Source of the DNA: Gammaproteobacteria bacterium
GTDB lineage: Bacteria; Pseudomonadota; Gammaproteobacteria; Steroidobacterales; Steroidobacteraceae
Assembly (NCBI GenBank): GCA_025359205.1
Contig: JANYHD010000019.1
Coordinates: 186,001-250,000 of the forward strand
Reading direction: 5' to 3'
Length of the DNA stretch: 64,000 bases
In this document: positions 26,523-35,051 of the stretch, piece by piece
Layout of the letters: every line of letters starts with the position of its first letter
How positions within the stretch are numbered: the stretch's first letter is position 1
Notes under the pieces: generated by a model
The model's input: the letters and a program-made list of their open reading frames with translations, nothing else
Told to the model about the DNA's origin: nothing
Databases searched by the model: none
Made by a program: the position numbers and the translations under genes

Positions 26523-27086
26523 ATGTTCGAAGGCGTCGATACCGTAGTCCTGCGCAACGAGCTCGCCTATCACGACACACTGCCGGTGCGCTGGGAGCCG
26601 CTCGAGCGACCGCTCGAGCAGTTCCGCCTGGGTACGCTCGAGGAAGCGAACGTCATGCTGCTGCAGGCCTGCGTCGCGGTCGAGGAGCATCCGCTGCGCG
26701 ACAAAGGCGAGGACCAGCACCCGATGGCGAACGAGCTGGCGCGGCTCGACTTCAAGCTCAACCTGCTGCTGCAGATGGTGGGCACGCTAGTGAACCAGGC
26801 GCCGGCCGTCGACGCGGTGCCGGTGCAGTTCAATGCGCTCGGCGCGTCCTGGCAGGGACGCGCTGCGGCGCCGCGGGTCGGTACGCAGGGCTTGCTGCAT
26901 ATCCGCCTGCGCGGCGCGCTGGTGCAGACTCTCGATCTGTATGCCGAAATCACCGACAGTGAAGCAGGGGCGGTGAGCGCGAAATTCCTCAAGATGCCAC
27001 CCGCGGCCGCCGAGCTGATGCAGCAGCTGTGTTTCCTGCGCCATCGCAAGCAAGTGGCCGGATCGCGTAAATCCCGCAACAAGTAG
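26523..27086 (+). CDS. PilZ-like protein of the flagellar cluster, probably non-canonical
   Basis: A 187-residue protein between fliS and fleQ, a slot occupied by PilZ-domain genes in Xanthomonas-type clusters. About residues 38-88 are long, charged, heptad-like helices (EEANVMLLQACVAVEEHPL, LDFKLNLLLQMVGTLV). Residues about 95-165 are beta-rich with a PilZ-like centre (VQFNALGASWQG) but lack the RxxxR and full D/NxSxxG cyclic-di-GMP motifs. This recalls helix-containing non-canonical PilZ proteins that oligomerise instead of binding the nucleotide. The AGGAAGG ribosome-binding site is good. Confidence 0.65.
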   Translation: MFEGVDTVVLRNELAYHDTLPVRWEPLERPLEQFRLGTLEEANVMLLQACVAVEEHPLRDKGEDQHPMANELARLDFKLNLLLQMVGTLVNQAPAVDAVPVQFNALGASWQGRAAAPRVGTQGLLHIRLRGALVQTLDLYAEITDSEAGAVSAKFLKMPPAAAELMQQLCFLRHRKQVAGSRKSRNK

Positions 27087-27111
27087 CGAAAATGTGAGCT
27101 GCGACACGATT

Positions 27112-27121
27112 GTCACGTGAC
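27112..27121. promoter_or_regulatory. Perfect 10-bp palindrome upstream of the fleQ-like gene
   Basis: GTCACGTGAC is perfectly self-complementary and lies in the 110-base gap before the FleQ-like regulator gene, 76 bases from its start. It has the look of a dimeric regulator site. No sigma-54 element is seen here, consistent with a top-tier gene transcribed by another sigma factor. Confidence 0.35.
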
Positions 27122-27196
27122 GTAATCCGCAGTGTTTTCCATAACGCCGGAATAATCTCTCTGCACGCCCGGTACCGGGCTGGCCAGGGAGCAGAG

Positions 27197-28345
27197 ATGA
27201 CCAACAAGGATTCGGTGACGCCCGGCCCGGCAGCGTTGCCAACCGGTCAGTCGGCAGCCATCAGCCGCGTCAATCGCCTCATCCAGCAGGTCGCAGCCTA
27301 CGATAGCAACGTGCTCATCCTGGGCGAGTCGGGCACCGGCAAGGAAGTCGTGGCGCGCGCGATTCACGACAGTTCGTCGCGGCGCATGCGGCCCTTCGTG
27401 CCCATCAATTGCGGCGCCATTCCCAGCGAGTTGCTCGAGAGCGAATTGTTCGGCCATGAGAAGGGCGCCTTCACCGGCGCGCTCAATGCTCGCAAGGGGC
27501 GCTTCGAGCTGGCCGAAGGCGGCACCATCTTCCTTGACGAGATCGGCGACATGAACCCGGTGATGCAGGTGAAACTGCTGCGGGTGCTGCAGGAGCGCGT
27601 CTACGAGCGCGTCGGCAGCTGCAGCTCGCAGACCTGCAACGTGCGCATCATCGCCGCGACCCATCGCAATCTCGAGGAGCGCATCGCGCAGGGAAGCTTT
27701 CGCGAGGATCTCTATTACCGATTGAACGTGGTGCCGGTGGAGGTGCCGCCGCTGCGCGAGCGCCTGGCGGACCTGCCGCTGCTGGTCAACACGCTGGCGA
27801 CGCGCATCGAAGCCGCAGGCGGTGCTCCGGTGCGCCTGCTGCCTGAAACACTCGAGGCCCTGCAGCAGTATCGCTGGCCTGGCAACGTGCGCGAACTGGC
27901 CAACCTGCTCGAGCGCATTGCCATCCAGTGCGCGGGCCAGCCGGCCAGGGTTGCCGATTTGCCGGTGCGCTACCAGCCCACTGGGTGGATGCCATCGTCC
28001 GTTCCGGAGCTGCTCGATCCGCTGGCCGAGCTGAAGCTCCTCGAGAGCGTGGCCGTGGTGGCGGTATCGTCGCATGTTGCCATGCCAGTCACGGCTGCGC
28101 CGACCGATGCGCCGGTAGCCGCTCCGCTTTGGCTGGACACGGATCCCGAGTTGCCGGCAGGCGGCATTGACCTGCGCGCGTACCTGGAGAATCTGGAGCG
28201 GCGGTTGATCACGCAGGCGCTCACGAGCGCGGGCGGCACCGTGGCGCACGCGGCGCGGCTGCTGGGCCTGCGCCGCACCACGCTGGTAGAAAAGCTGCGC
28301 AAGTACGATTTGACGGGCGGCGACCTGTCCGCGACGGGAACTTGA
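27197..28345 (+). CDS. fleQ: FleQ-like sigma-54 activator lacking an N-terminal sensory domain
   Basis: A 382-residue enhancer-binding protein. Walker A GESGTGKE at about 43-50, sigma-54 contact loop GAFTGA at 90-95, Walker B IFLDE at 111-115, arginine-finger region [10 protein letters not shown], and a C-terminal Fis-type HTH ([20 protein letters not shown]). Full FleQ/FlrA proteins carry an extra receiver-like domain of roughly 120 residues that is missing here. The FleQ LFRS motif before Walker A reads LPTG. The ATG has GGGAG upstream, and no further coding sequence of the family is visible in front of it. Confidence 0.85.
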   Translation: MTNKDSVTPGPAALPTGQSAAISRVNRLIQQVAAYDSNVLILGESGTGKEVVARAIHDSSSRRMRPFVPINCGAIPSELLESELFGHEKGAFTGALNARKGRFELAEGGTIFLDEIGDMNPVMQVKLLRVLQERVYERVGSCSSQTCNVRIIAATHRNLEERIAQGSFREDLYYRLNVVPVEVPPLRERLADLPLLVNTLATRIEAAGGAPVRLLPETLEALQQYRWPGNVRELANLLERIAIQCAGQPARVADLPVRYQPTGWMPSSVPELLDPLAELKLLESVAVVAVSSHVAMPVTAAPTDAPVAAPLWLDTDPELPAGGIDLRAYLENLERRLITQALTSAGGTVAHAARLLGLRRTTLVEKLRKYDLTGGDLSATGT

Positions 28346-28409
28346 CGGCCAACGATCGCCTGGGGCGCGGCAAGGCCCTGCCGCTGAGACGCGCTTCACA
28401 CTAAAGGCC

Positions 28410-28425
28410 CGGCACGCAAATTGCT
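28410..28425 (+). promoter_or_regulatory. Sigma-54 promoter of the flrC-fliE...fliK operon
   Basis: CGGCACGCAAATTGCT fits the sigma-54 consensus ([T/C]GGCAC-N5-TTGC[A/T]) with correct spacing. Predicted transcription start is near 28436, about 33 bases before the FlrC-like start codon. Confidence 0.9.
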
Positions 28426-28468
28426 CTCACCTCGGTAGTACCGCAGCAACCAGGTAACCGAGGCAACG

Positions 28469-29563
28469 ATGCAGACCCCGACCGAGACCTTCCACGGAAC
28501 CGCACGCAGCGACGCCCGCTGCAGCGAGGCCGCTGATCCGGTTGCTTGCGATGCCCTGTCAGTGCAGCTGCTCGCGCTGGCGCGGCGCGTCGCGGCCAGC
28601 GAGTGCACGGTGCTCATCACCGGCGAATCCGGCACTGGCAAGGAAGTCATCGCGCGCTACATGCACCGTCACTCGCAGCGCCGCCACGGCGAGTTCGTGG
28701 CAGTCAATTGCGCGGCTATTCCCGAACACATGCTGGAGGCGATCCTGTTCGGCTGGGAGCGTGGCGCTTTCACGGGCGCGCATGCGGCTCACGCCGGAAA
28801 ATTCGAGCAGGCGCAGGGCGGCACGCTGCTGCTGGACGAAATCTCCGAGATGTCGCTGGCACTGCAGGCCAAGCTGCTGCGCGTGCTGCAGGAGCACGAA
28901 GTTGAACGCCTCGGCGCACGCCTGCCGCTTGCGCTGGACGTGCGTGTGCTGGCCACGACTAACCGGCGGTTGCGCGAGGACGTTGCGGCCGGCCGCTTTC
29001 GCGAAGACCTCTACTACCGCCTGAACGTGTTTCCACTTGCGCTGACGCCGCTGCGCGGCCGCCGCGCCGACGTGCTGCCGCTGGCCATGCGCCTGCTGGC
29101 CAGCCATTGCCGGCCGGGCGAGCGCATTCCGGCCCTGGTCGCGGCGGCTGGCCAGCGGCTGCTGGCGCACGACTGGCCAGGCAACGTGCGCGAACTCGAC
29201 AACGTTATGCAGCGCGCGCTGGTGTTGTGCGAGGGCACGGTCATCGGCGCGGAGCACATTTCCTTCGAGCAACTCGGCGCTGCCGAACCTACTCGGCCAA
29301 CATTTCCGAGTTCTGCGACAGCAAGCCTGGTAACCGCGGCACCCGCGCCCGCACCGCTGCGCGCACGCTCTGCGGGTGCGGACCTGGCCGGCGCGCTGGA
29401 GGCGACCGAATACGAACTGATACTCGAGGCGCTGCGGCGCGACCGGGGCAGCCGGGAGCGCATGGCCGAACGCCTCGGCATCAGTCCACGCACGCTGCGC
29501 TACAAGCTCGCCCGCATGCGCGCGGCCGGCGTGAACCTTGCGTCCGTCGGGAGCGCCGCATGA
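28469..29563 (+). CDS. flrC: FlrC/FleR-like sigma-54 activator lacking a receiver domain
   Basis: A 364-residue enhancer-binding protein. Walker A GESGTGKE at about 52-59, GAFTGA at 99-104, Walker B LLLDE near 120-124, [10 protein letters not shown], and a C-terminal HTH ([20 protein letters not shown]) of the FlrC type. FlrC/FleR normally has an N-terminal phosphorylatable receiver controlled by the FlrB/FleS kinase. Here the first 30 or so residues are too short for a receiver, and no kinase gene lies in the cluster. It has its own sigma-54 promoter and overlaps fliE by four bases. Confidence 0.86.
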   Translation: MQTPTETFHGTARSDARCSEAADPVACDALSVQLLALARRVAASECTVLITGESGTGKEVIARYMHRHSQRRHGEFVAVNCAAIPEHMLEAILFGWERGAFTGAHAAHAGKFEQAQGGTLLLDEISEMSLALQAKLLRVLQEHEVERLGARLPLALDVRVLATTNRRLREDVAAGRFREDLYYRLNVFPLALTPLRGRRADVLPLAMRLLASHCRPGERIPALVAAAGQRLLAHDWPGNVRELDNVMQRALVLCEGTVIGAEHISFEQLGAAEPTRPTFPSSATASLVTAAPAPAPLRARSAGADLAGALEATEYELILEALRRDRGSRERMAERLGISPRTLRYKLARMRAAGVNLASVGSAA

Positions 29564-29925
29564 GCCAGATGCAGATCGACCAAGTGCTCTCGCAGATCCG
29601 CAGTTTCTCGGCGCACGGCCCAGGTCTCGCGCGGCCGCTGGCGCCCACGACCCCTGGCGCGGGCGGGCCCGCCGGCGTCAATGGCGCCGGTGGCACCGGC
29701 CCTTCGGCCTTCGGCCAGATGCTCAAGCAGGGCATCGACACAGTGAACAGCAGCCAGCAGAGCTCCGCGAATCTCGCCGACGCCTATGAGCGCGGCGCCA
29801 GCGGCGTCGACCTGGCGCAGGTGATGCTCGAGACCCAGAAGGCCTCGGTGTCCTTCCGTGCGCTGACCGAAGTGCGCAATCGCCTGGTGAATGTGTACCA
29901 GGAAATCATGAACATGCCGATCTAG
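29560..29925 (+). CDS. fliE: Hook-basal body complex protein FliE
   Basis: A 121-residue rod adaptor joining the MS ring to the rod. Conserved C-terminal part: [48 protein letters not shown]. The N-terminal half is Gly/Pro-rich. The ATG overlaps the flrC stop (ATGA), so it is translationally coupled to the activator gene. Confidence 0.95.
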   Translation: MSQMQIDQVLSQIRSFSAHGPGLARPLAPTTPGAGGPAGVNGAGGTGPSAFGQMLKQGIDTVNSSQQSSANLADAYERGASGVDLAQVMLETQKASVSFRALTEVRNRLVNVYQEIMNMPI

Positions 29926-29938
29926 GTGGACCGCACAC

Positions 29939-31612
29939 ATGGCCAATGAATCTGCTGTTGTCGTCTCGCGCTCCCCGCTGTTCAATCCGCGGCCGCTGCT
30001 GTTGCTGGTGGGCATCGCCGCGGCGGTTGCTGCGGGCGTCGCCATCATGTTGTGGTGGCAGGGGCCGAACTGGAGCCTGCTGTACGGCAACCTCGAAGCC
30101 AACGATGCCAGCCAGGTCGTGCAGGCGCTGCAGACCGCCGGGATCAAGTACAAGCTCAGCGAAGATACCGGCGCCGTGATGGTGCCGGCCGACGAAGTGC
30201 ACGCGGCACGCCTCAAGCTTGCAGGCCAGGGCCTGCCTGAAGGCAGCAGCAGCGGACTCGATCTCATCAACAAGGACTCCGGCATCGGTGTCAGCCAGTT
30301 CATGGAGAACGCGCGCTACCAGTACGCGCTCGAGACCGAGCTGGCGCGCACGATTTCCAGCCTGCGCAGCGTCGCCGCGGCGCGCATCCATCTGGCGATC
30401 ACGCAGCAGTCAGCTTTCGTGCGCGACCGGCGTCCGGTCAGCGCCTCGGTGTTCCTGCAGCTGCGGCCTGGCGGCCGGCTCGAAGCCGAGCAGGTGCAGG
30501 CCATCATTCATCTCGTCGCTTCCAGCATTCCCGACCTGTCCGCCGACCAGGTGACGGTCGTGGACCAGCAGGGTCGCCTGCTGTCGTCACCCGCTTCCGC
30601 GCAATCGGCGCTGCAGACCGAGCAGTTTGCCGCGGCCCAGCGCGTCGAGGACAGCTACGTGCAGCGCATCGAACAGCTGCTGGTGCCACTGGTAGGCGCC
30701 GGCAAGGTGCGCGCGCAGGTCACCGTCGACCTGGAAACCAACGAGAACGAAGAGAGTCACGAGGAATTCAAACCCGATAGCGCGGTGGTGCGGAGTGAGC
30801 AGACCTCGGAGCAGACTGGGCCAGGCGTCGGTGGCGCTGGTGGCGTGCCCGGTGCGCTCACCAACCAGCCGCCCGCGGGAGGCACGGTCGCGGCCACGCC
30901 GCAGGCTGGCGCTGCAGCAACTGCAGCCGCCACGCCCGGTGCAACCCAGGGCGGCAATGCCAACGCGCCGGCCGGCACCACCACGGGAGGGCCGGGAGCG
31001 GCCGCTGCCGCCGCGGCTGCGGGCGAGTCCGTCAGCAAGCAGGCGACGCGAAATTTCGAGATCAATCGCACGCTGAGCTACACGCGCCAGCCTGGCGGCC
31101 GCATCAAGCGCGTGACGGTCGCCGTGCTGCTCGACAACGTCGCCAAGGTCAGCGCCGACGGCAAGGCCAGTGCGCAGGCGCTGACCGCGGCGCAGCTGGA
31201 CAACATCACCAGGCTGGTGAAGGGCGCGGTGGGCTTCGACGAGGCCCGCGGCGACAACGTCAGCGTCGTCAACGAGGCCTTTCACCAGGACAACGCCGAG
31301 CTGGCGCCGGAGACCGTGCCGCTGTGGCAGCGTCCGATGGTGCAGGATATCGCGCGCCTCGGCCTCGGTGCCCTGCTGTTGCTGGCGATCGCACTGGGTG
31401 TGCTGCGCCCGATGATCCGCAATCTCACCGCGCAGACCATGACTCCGGCGCTGGCGGCGGCGGGCGATGGCCGCGCACCTGAGGCAAGTCCAGCCGCGGG
31501 TGGCGCAGCGCCGACGCTGGCCTATGAACAACAGGTGGTGCAGGCCAAGACTTTGGTGACGCAGGATCCAAAGCGGGTTGCGCAGGTCGTCAAGACCTGG
31601 GTAGGTGAGTGA
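29939..31612 (+). CDS. fliF: Flagellar MS-ring protein FliF
   Basis: A 557-residue membrane protein: TM1 at about 20-40, ring-building motifs (LYGNLEANDASQVVQALQTA, RYQYALETELARTISSL, ARIHLAITQQSAFVRDRRPV), TM2 near 470, and a cytoplasmic C-terminal tail for FliG. The periplasmic region holds an unusually long Gly/Ala/Pro/Thr-rich insert (about 295-365). It starts 13 bases after fliE and its TGA overlaps the fliG ATG. Confidence 0.96.
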   Translation: MANESAVVVSRSPLFNPRPLLLLVGIAAAVAAGVAIMLWWQGPNWSLLYGNLEANDASQVVQALQTAGIKYKLSEDTGAVMVPADEVHAARLKLAGQGLPEGSSSGLDLINKDSGIGVSQFMENARYQYALETELARTISSLRSVAAARIHLAITQQSAFVRDRRPVSASVFLQLRPGGRLEAEQVQAIIHLVASSIPDLSADQVTVVDQQGRLLSSPASAQSALQTEQFAAAQRVEDSYVQRIEQLLVPLVGAGKVRAQVTVDLETNENEESHEEFKPDSAVVRSEQTSEQTGPGVGGAGGVPGALTNQPPAGGTVAATPQAGAAATAAATPGATQGGNANAPAGTTTGGPGAAAAAAAAGESVSKQATRNFEINRTLSYTRQPGGRIKRVTVAVLLDNVAKVSADGKASAQALTAAQLDNITRLVKGAVGFDEARGDNVSVVNEAFHQDNAELAPETVPLWQRPMVQDIARLGLGALLLLAIALGVLRPMIRNLTAQTMTPALAAAGDGRAPEASPAAGGAAPTLAYEQQVVQAKTLVTQDPKRVAQVVKTWVGE

Positions 31613-32622
31613 TGACCGAGGCAGCCATGAACCGGCCGGGTGTGGAACAGGCGGCGATCCTGCTGCTCACGCTCGGTGAGCAGGACGCGGCGCAGGTGCT
31701 GAAGCACATGGGCGCCAAGGACGTGCAGCGCGTCGGCCAGGCAATGGCGCAGCTGACCGGCGTGTCGCGCGAGGAAGTGTCGCTGGTGCTGGGCCGCTTC
31801 GCGACCCGGGTCGAGCAGCAGACCTCAGTCGGCGTCAACTCGGACGAATACGTGCGCAAGGTGCTGAACGAGGCGCTGGGCGCGGACAAGGCCAGCGGCG
31901 TCATCGACCGCATCCTGCGCGGCCGCAGCAGCCGCGGGCTGGAGGCGGTCAAGTGGATGGAGCCCAAGGCGGTGGCGGGCATGCTGCGCAACGAGCATCC
32001 GCAGGTCATCGCCATCGTGCTCTCCTACCTGGATGCGGAGCAGGCCGCGCTGGTACTGGGCGCGTTGCCGCAGGAAATCCAGCCTGACGTGATCGTGCGC
32101 GTCGCCTCGCTCGACGGCGTGCAGCCGGCCGCGCTCAATGAACTCGACGAGGCGCTCGAGAAGCAGTTCACCGGCAAGTCCATGAGCAAGGCCTCGGGCT
32201 TTGGCGGCCCGAAGGCGGCCGCGGAGATTCTCAACCTGGTCGGTGTTGCGCCCGAGGGCCGCATCATCGAGGAGATCGCCAAGACCAACGCCGATCTCAG
32301 CCAGAAACTGCAGGACCTGATGTTCATATTCGACGACCTGATCAGCATCGACGATCGCGGCATGCAGGAACTGCTGCGCGAGATCCCGGGCGACAAGCTG
32401 ATTATCGCTCTGAAGGCAACCACGGAAGAAATGAAGGACAAGTTCTTCAAGAACATGTCCGAGCGCGCCTCGCAGATGCTGAAGGACGACCTCGAGGCCA
32501 AGGGCCCAGTCAAGCTCAGCGAAGTGGAGGCCGCGCAGAAGGAAATCATCTTGACCGCGCGCCGCATGGCCGATGAAGGCAAGGTGCAGCTGGGCGGCAA
32601 GGGCGGAGAGGAATATGTCTGA
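31612..32622 (+). CDS. fliG: Motor switch protein FliG
   Basis: A 336-residue C-ring protein. The EHPQ motif of the FliM-binding middle domain is present (LRNEHPQVIAIVLSYLDAEQ), and the torque helix with its charged residues is intact (TTEEMKDKFFKNMSERASQM, LKDDLEAKGPVKLSEVEAAQ). ATG at 31612 overlaps the fliF stop and follows AGGTGAG; the GTG three bases earlier is less likely. FliG looks fully functional, which makes the absence of its partner FliM from the cluster notable. Confidence 0.96.
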   Translation: MTEAAMNRPGVEQAAILLLTLGEQDAAQVLKHMGAKDVQRVGQAMAQLTGVSREEVSLVLGRFATRVEQQTSVGVNSDEYVRKVLNEALGADKASGVIDRILRGRSSRGLEAVKWMEPKAVAGMLRNEHPQVIAIVLSYLDAEQAALVLGALPQEIQPDVIVRVASLDGVQPAALNELDEALEKQFTGKSMSKASGFGGPKAAAEILNLVGVAPEGRIIEEIAKTNADLSQKLQDLMFIFDDLISIDDRGMQELLREIPGDKLIIALKATTEEMKDKFFKNMSERASQMLKDDLEAKGPVKLSEVEAAQKEIILTARRMADEGKVQLGGKGGEEYV

Positions 32623-33244
32623 GGCCGCAACCGCCAGCATACTTGCGTGGACGGTGCCGCAGGTCGAAGGACCGGTGGTCGGCCAACGCCGCATCGCCGA
32701 TCTCAACCTGCTGGAGCGCGAGGCCTGGGAGCAGGGCTACGCCGCCGGGCGCGTCGCCGGGCGCGCGGCGGCGCTCACCGAACAGGAGACACTGACGCAG
32801 GAGCTACGCACGCGCGTGCAGCGGCTCGAGGGCGTACTGAATCTGCAGGCGCGGCCGCTGGCCGAGCTGGACGAAATCGTAACGCGGCAGCTCGCGACCC
32901 TGGCCGGCGCCATCGCCCGCCAGCTGGTGCGCCGCGAGCTGCGCACCCAGCCCGAACAGATCATCGCGGTAATCCGCGAAACAGTCGCGCTGCTGCCGGC
33001 CGCCGCGCGTGACGTGCGCATCCACCTGCATCCGGAGGACGCGGCGTTGGTGCGTGAACGGCTGGTCGAGCCCGCCGCGGAACGCGCCTGGACGCTGGTG
33101 GAGGATCCGGTGATCACGCGCGGCGGCTGCCGCATCAGCAGCGAGAATTCCAGCATCGACGCCCAGGTCGAAACACGCCTCGGTGCCGCAATCACCGCCG
33201 TGCTCGGCGATGAGCGCAATCAACCCACCGGAGTGGCGCCGTGA
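32615..33244 (+). CDS. fliH: Flagellar export ATPase regulator FliH
   Basis: A 209-residue protein with a long central helix (EQGYAAGRVAGRAAALTEQE, a Gly-repeat helix typical of FliH) and a C-terminal domain (LARQLVRRELRTQPEQIIAV-type, HPEDAALVRERL). FliH binds FliI and anchors it to the C ring through FliN. It overlaps fliG by eight bases. Confidence 0.93.
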   Translation: MSEAATASILAWTVPQVEGPVVGQRRIADLNLLEREAWEQGYAAGRVAGRAAALTEQETLTQELRTRVQRLEGVLNLQARPLAELDEIVTRQLATLAGAIARQLVRRELRTQPEQIIAVIRETVALLPAAARDVRIHLHPEDAALVRERLVEPAAERAWTLVEDPVITRGGCRISSENSSIDAQVETRLGAAITAVLGDERNQPTGVAP

Positions 33245-34617
33245 ACGCTGCGCTCCCGGCCGCCAGCCAGCGCTGGGCCGCCGCGCTCGAACGCAGCACG
33301 GAGCGCCTGGCCGCGATGGCGCCGCCGCCCGTGGCTGGGCGCCTAACGCGGATGATCGGCCTGACGCTCGAGGCGACCGGTTGCCAGGCAGCGGTCGGCG
33401 ATCGCTGCGAAATCGTGACCGCCGACGACATGCATATCAATGCCGAGGTCGTCGGCTTTGCCGGCGAAAACGTCTATCTGATGCCGACGGGCGACATCCA
33501 CGGGCTCAAGCCCGGCGCGCGGGTGTTGCCCCGGCCCGGCACCGGCACCGTGGGCGTGGGTCCCGGACTGCTTGGCCGCGTGATCGACGGTGCCGGCGAG
33601 CCGCTCGATGGCCGCGGCCCGATCCCGGTTGCCGCGCGCGTGCGCCTGACCGGCACGCCCACCAATCCTCTCACGCGGCGGCGCATCAGTGAGCCGCTGG
33701 ACGTCGGCGTGCGCGCAATCAACGGACTGCTCACGGTGGGACGCGGGCAACGCATCGGGCTGTTCGCCGGGAGCGGTGTCGGCAAGAGCGTGCTGCTCGG
33801 CATGATGGCCCGCTATACGCAGGCTGACGTGATCGTGGTCGGGCTCATCGGTGAGCGCGGCCGCGAAGTAAAGGAATTCATCGAGACGATACTGGGTCCG
33901 AGCGGGCAGGCACGCGCCGTTGTGGTGGCCACGCCGGCCGACCACCCGCCGCTGATGCGGCTGCACGGCGCCTGGCTCGCCACCTCGATCGCCGAATATT
34001 TTTGCGACCAGGGTGCCAGCGTGCTGCTGATCATGGATTCGCTCACGCGTTTCGCGCAAGCGCAGCGCGAGATCGGCCTCGCAATCGGTGAGGCGCCGGC
34101 TACCAAGGGCTATCCGCCGTCGGTGTTCGCACGACTCCCGCAACTGGTCGAGCGCGCCGGCAACGGCGTGAACAACGGCGGTTCGATCACCGCTTTCTAT
34201 ACCGTGCTGGTGGAGGGCGACGATCACAACGATCCGATCGCCGACGCGGCGCGCGCGATCCTGGATGGGCACATCGTGCTCTCACGGCGCATCGCTGACG
34301 GCGGTCGCTATCCGGCCATCGACGTCGAGGCCTCGGTAAGCCGCGTGATGCACGACATCGTCGCGGTTCCACACGCCGAGCAGGCACGCCGCTTCCGGCA
34401 GCGCTCGGCGCTGTACGAGCACAACCGCGACCTGATCACGATTGGCGCCTACCAGCGCGGCTCGGACCCGCGGGTCGACGAGGCCATCACCAGCTGGCCG
34501 CAGATCGAGGCCTACCTGCGCCAGGACATGCGCGAGAGCGTGCGCCTGGCCGACAGCATCATCCAACTGCAACAGGCCCTGCCTGAAGCAGCGCAACTGC
34601 GGAGCAATAACCCTTGA
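33241..34617 (+). CDS. fliI: Flagellum-specific ATPase FliI
   Basis: A 458-residue hexameric ATPase related to F1-beta. Walker A GSGVGKS at about 177-183, Walker B in VLLIMDSLTRFAQAQREIGL, and GERGREVKEFIE are all present. It energises unfolding and release of export substrates at the gate. GTG start overlapping the fliH TGA. Confidence 0.96.
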   Translation: MNAALPAASQRWAAALERSTERLAAMAPPPVAGRLTRMIGLTLEATGCQAAVGDRCEIVTADDMHINAEVVGFAGENVYLMPTGDIHGLKPGARVLPRPGTGTVGVGPGLLGRVIDGAGEPLDGRGPIPVAARVRLTGTPTNPLTRRRISEPLDVGVRAINGLLTVGRGQRIGLFAGSGVGKSVLLGMMARYTQADVIVVGLIGERGREVKEFIETILGPSGQARAVVVATPADHPPLMRLHGAWLATSIAEYFCDQGASVLLIMDSLTRFAQAQREIGLAIGEAPATKGYPPSVFARLPQLVERAGNGVNNGGSITAFYTVLVEGDDHNDPIADAARAILDGHIVLSRRIADGGRYPAIDVEASVSRVMHDIVAVPHAEQARRFRQRSALYEHNRDLITIGAYQRGSDPRVDEAITSWPQIEAYLRQDMRESVRLADSIIQLQQALPEAAQLRSNNP

Positions 34618-35051
34618 AACGCGAACAACGCCTGCGCCCACTGCGTGACCTGGCCGGCCAGAACGAGCGCCAATGTGCGCTGCGCGTGGCCGATTGCGAG
34701 CGGCGCATTGCGGCCGGAGAACAGCGCTACCAGGAGCTGGTGCGCTATCGACTGGAATACGAGCAGTTGTTTCATGCACGCGCGAGTGGCGGGGCGCCGA
34801 TGCGCGGCCTGCGCGAGCAACAGGTATTCATTGCACGCCTGGCCGAAGCTGTGCGCGCGCAGCGCACGCTGCTCGAGCAGCTGCGCGCCGAGAGCGTCCA
34901 GCTCCAGGAGCAGTGGCGCAGCGCCGCGACCCGCAAGCAGGCCGTCGGCAAGGTCATCGAACATGCACGTTCGGAGGAATTCATGAGCCAGGAAAAACGC
35001 CAGCAACGCGAGCTCGACGAGCTGGCCACCCAGGCGAGGGCGCGCCGATGA
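34614..35051 (+). CDS. fliJ: Flagellar export protein FliJ
   Basis: A 145-residue, highly charged coiled-coil protein (RLRPLRDLAGQNERQCALRV, LAEAVRAQRTLLEQLRAESV). It is the stalk of the FliH-FliI-FliJ ATPase and couples to FlhA. Translation starts at TTG overlapping the fliI stop (TTGA), a rare start that is supported by the tight operon spacing. Its stop overlaps fliK. Confidence 0.9.
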   Translation: MKREQRLRPLRDLAGQNERQCALRVADCERRIAAGEQRYQELVRYRLEYEQLFHARASGGAPMRGLREQQVFIARLAEAVRAQRTLLEQLRAESVQLQEQWRSAATRKQAVGKVIEHARSEEFMSQEKRQQRELDELATQARARR

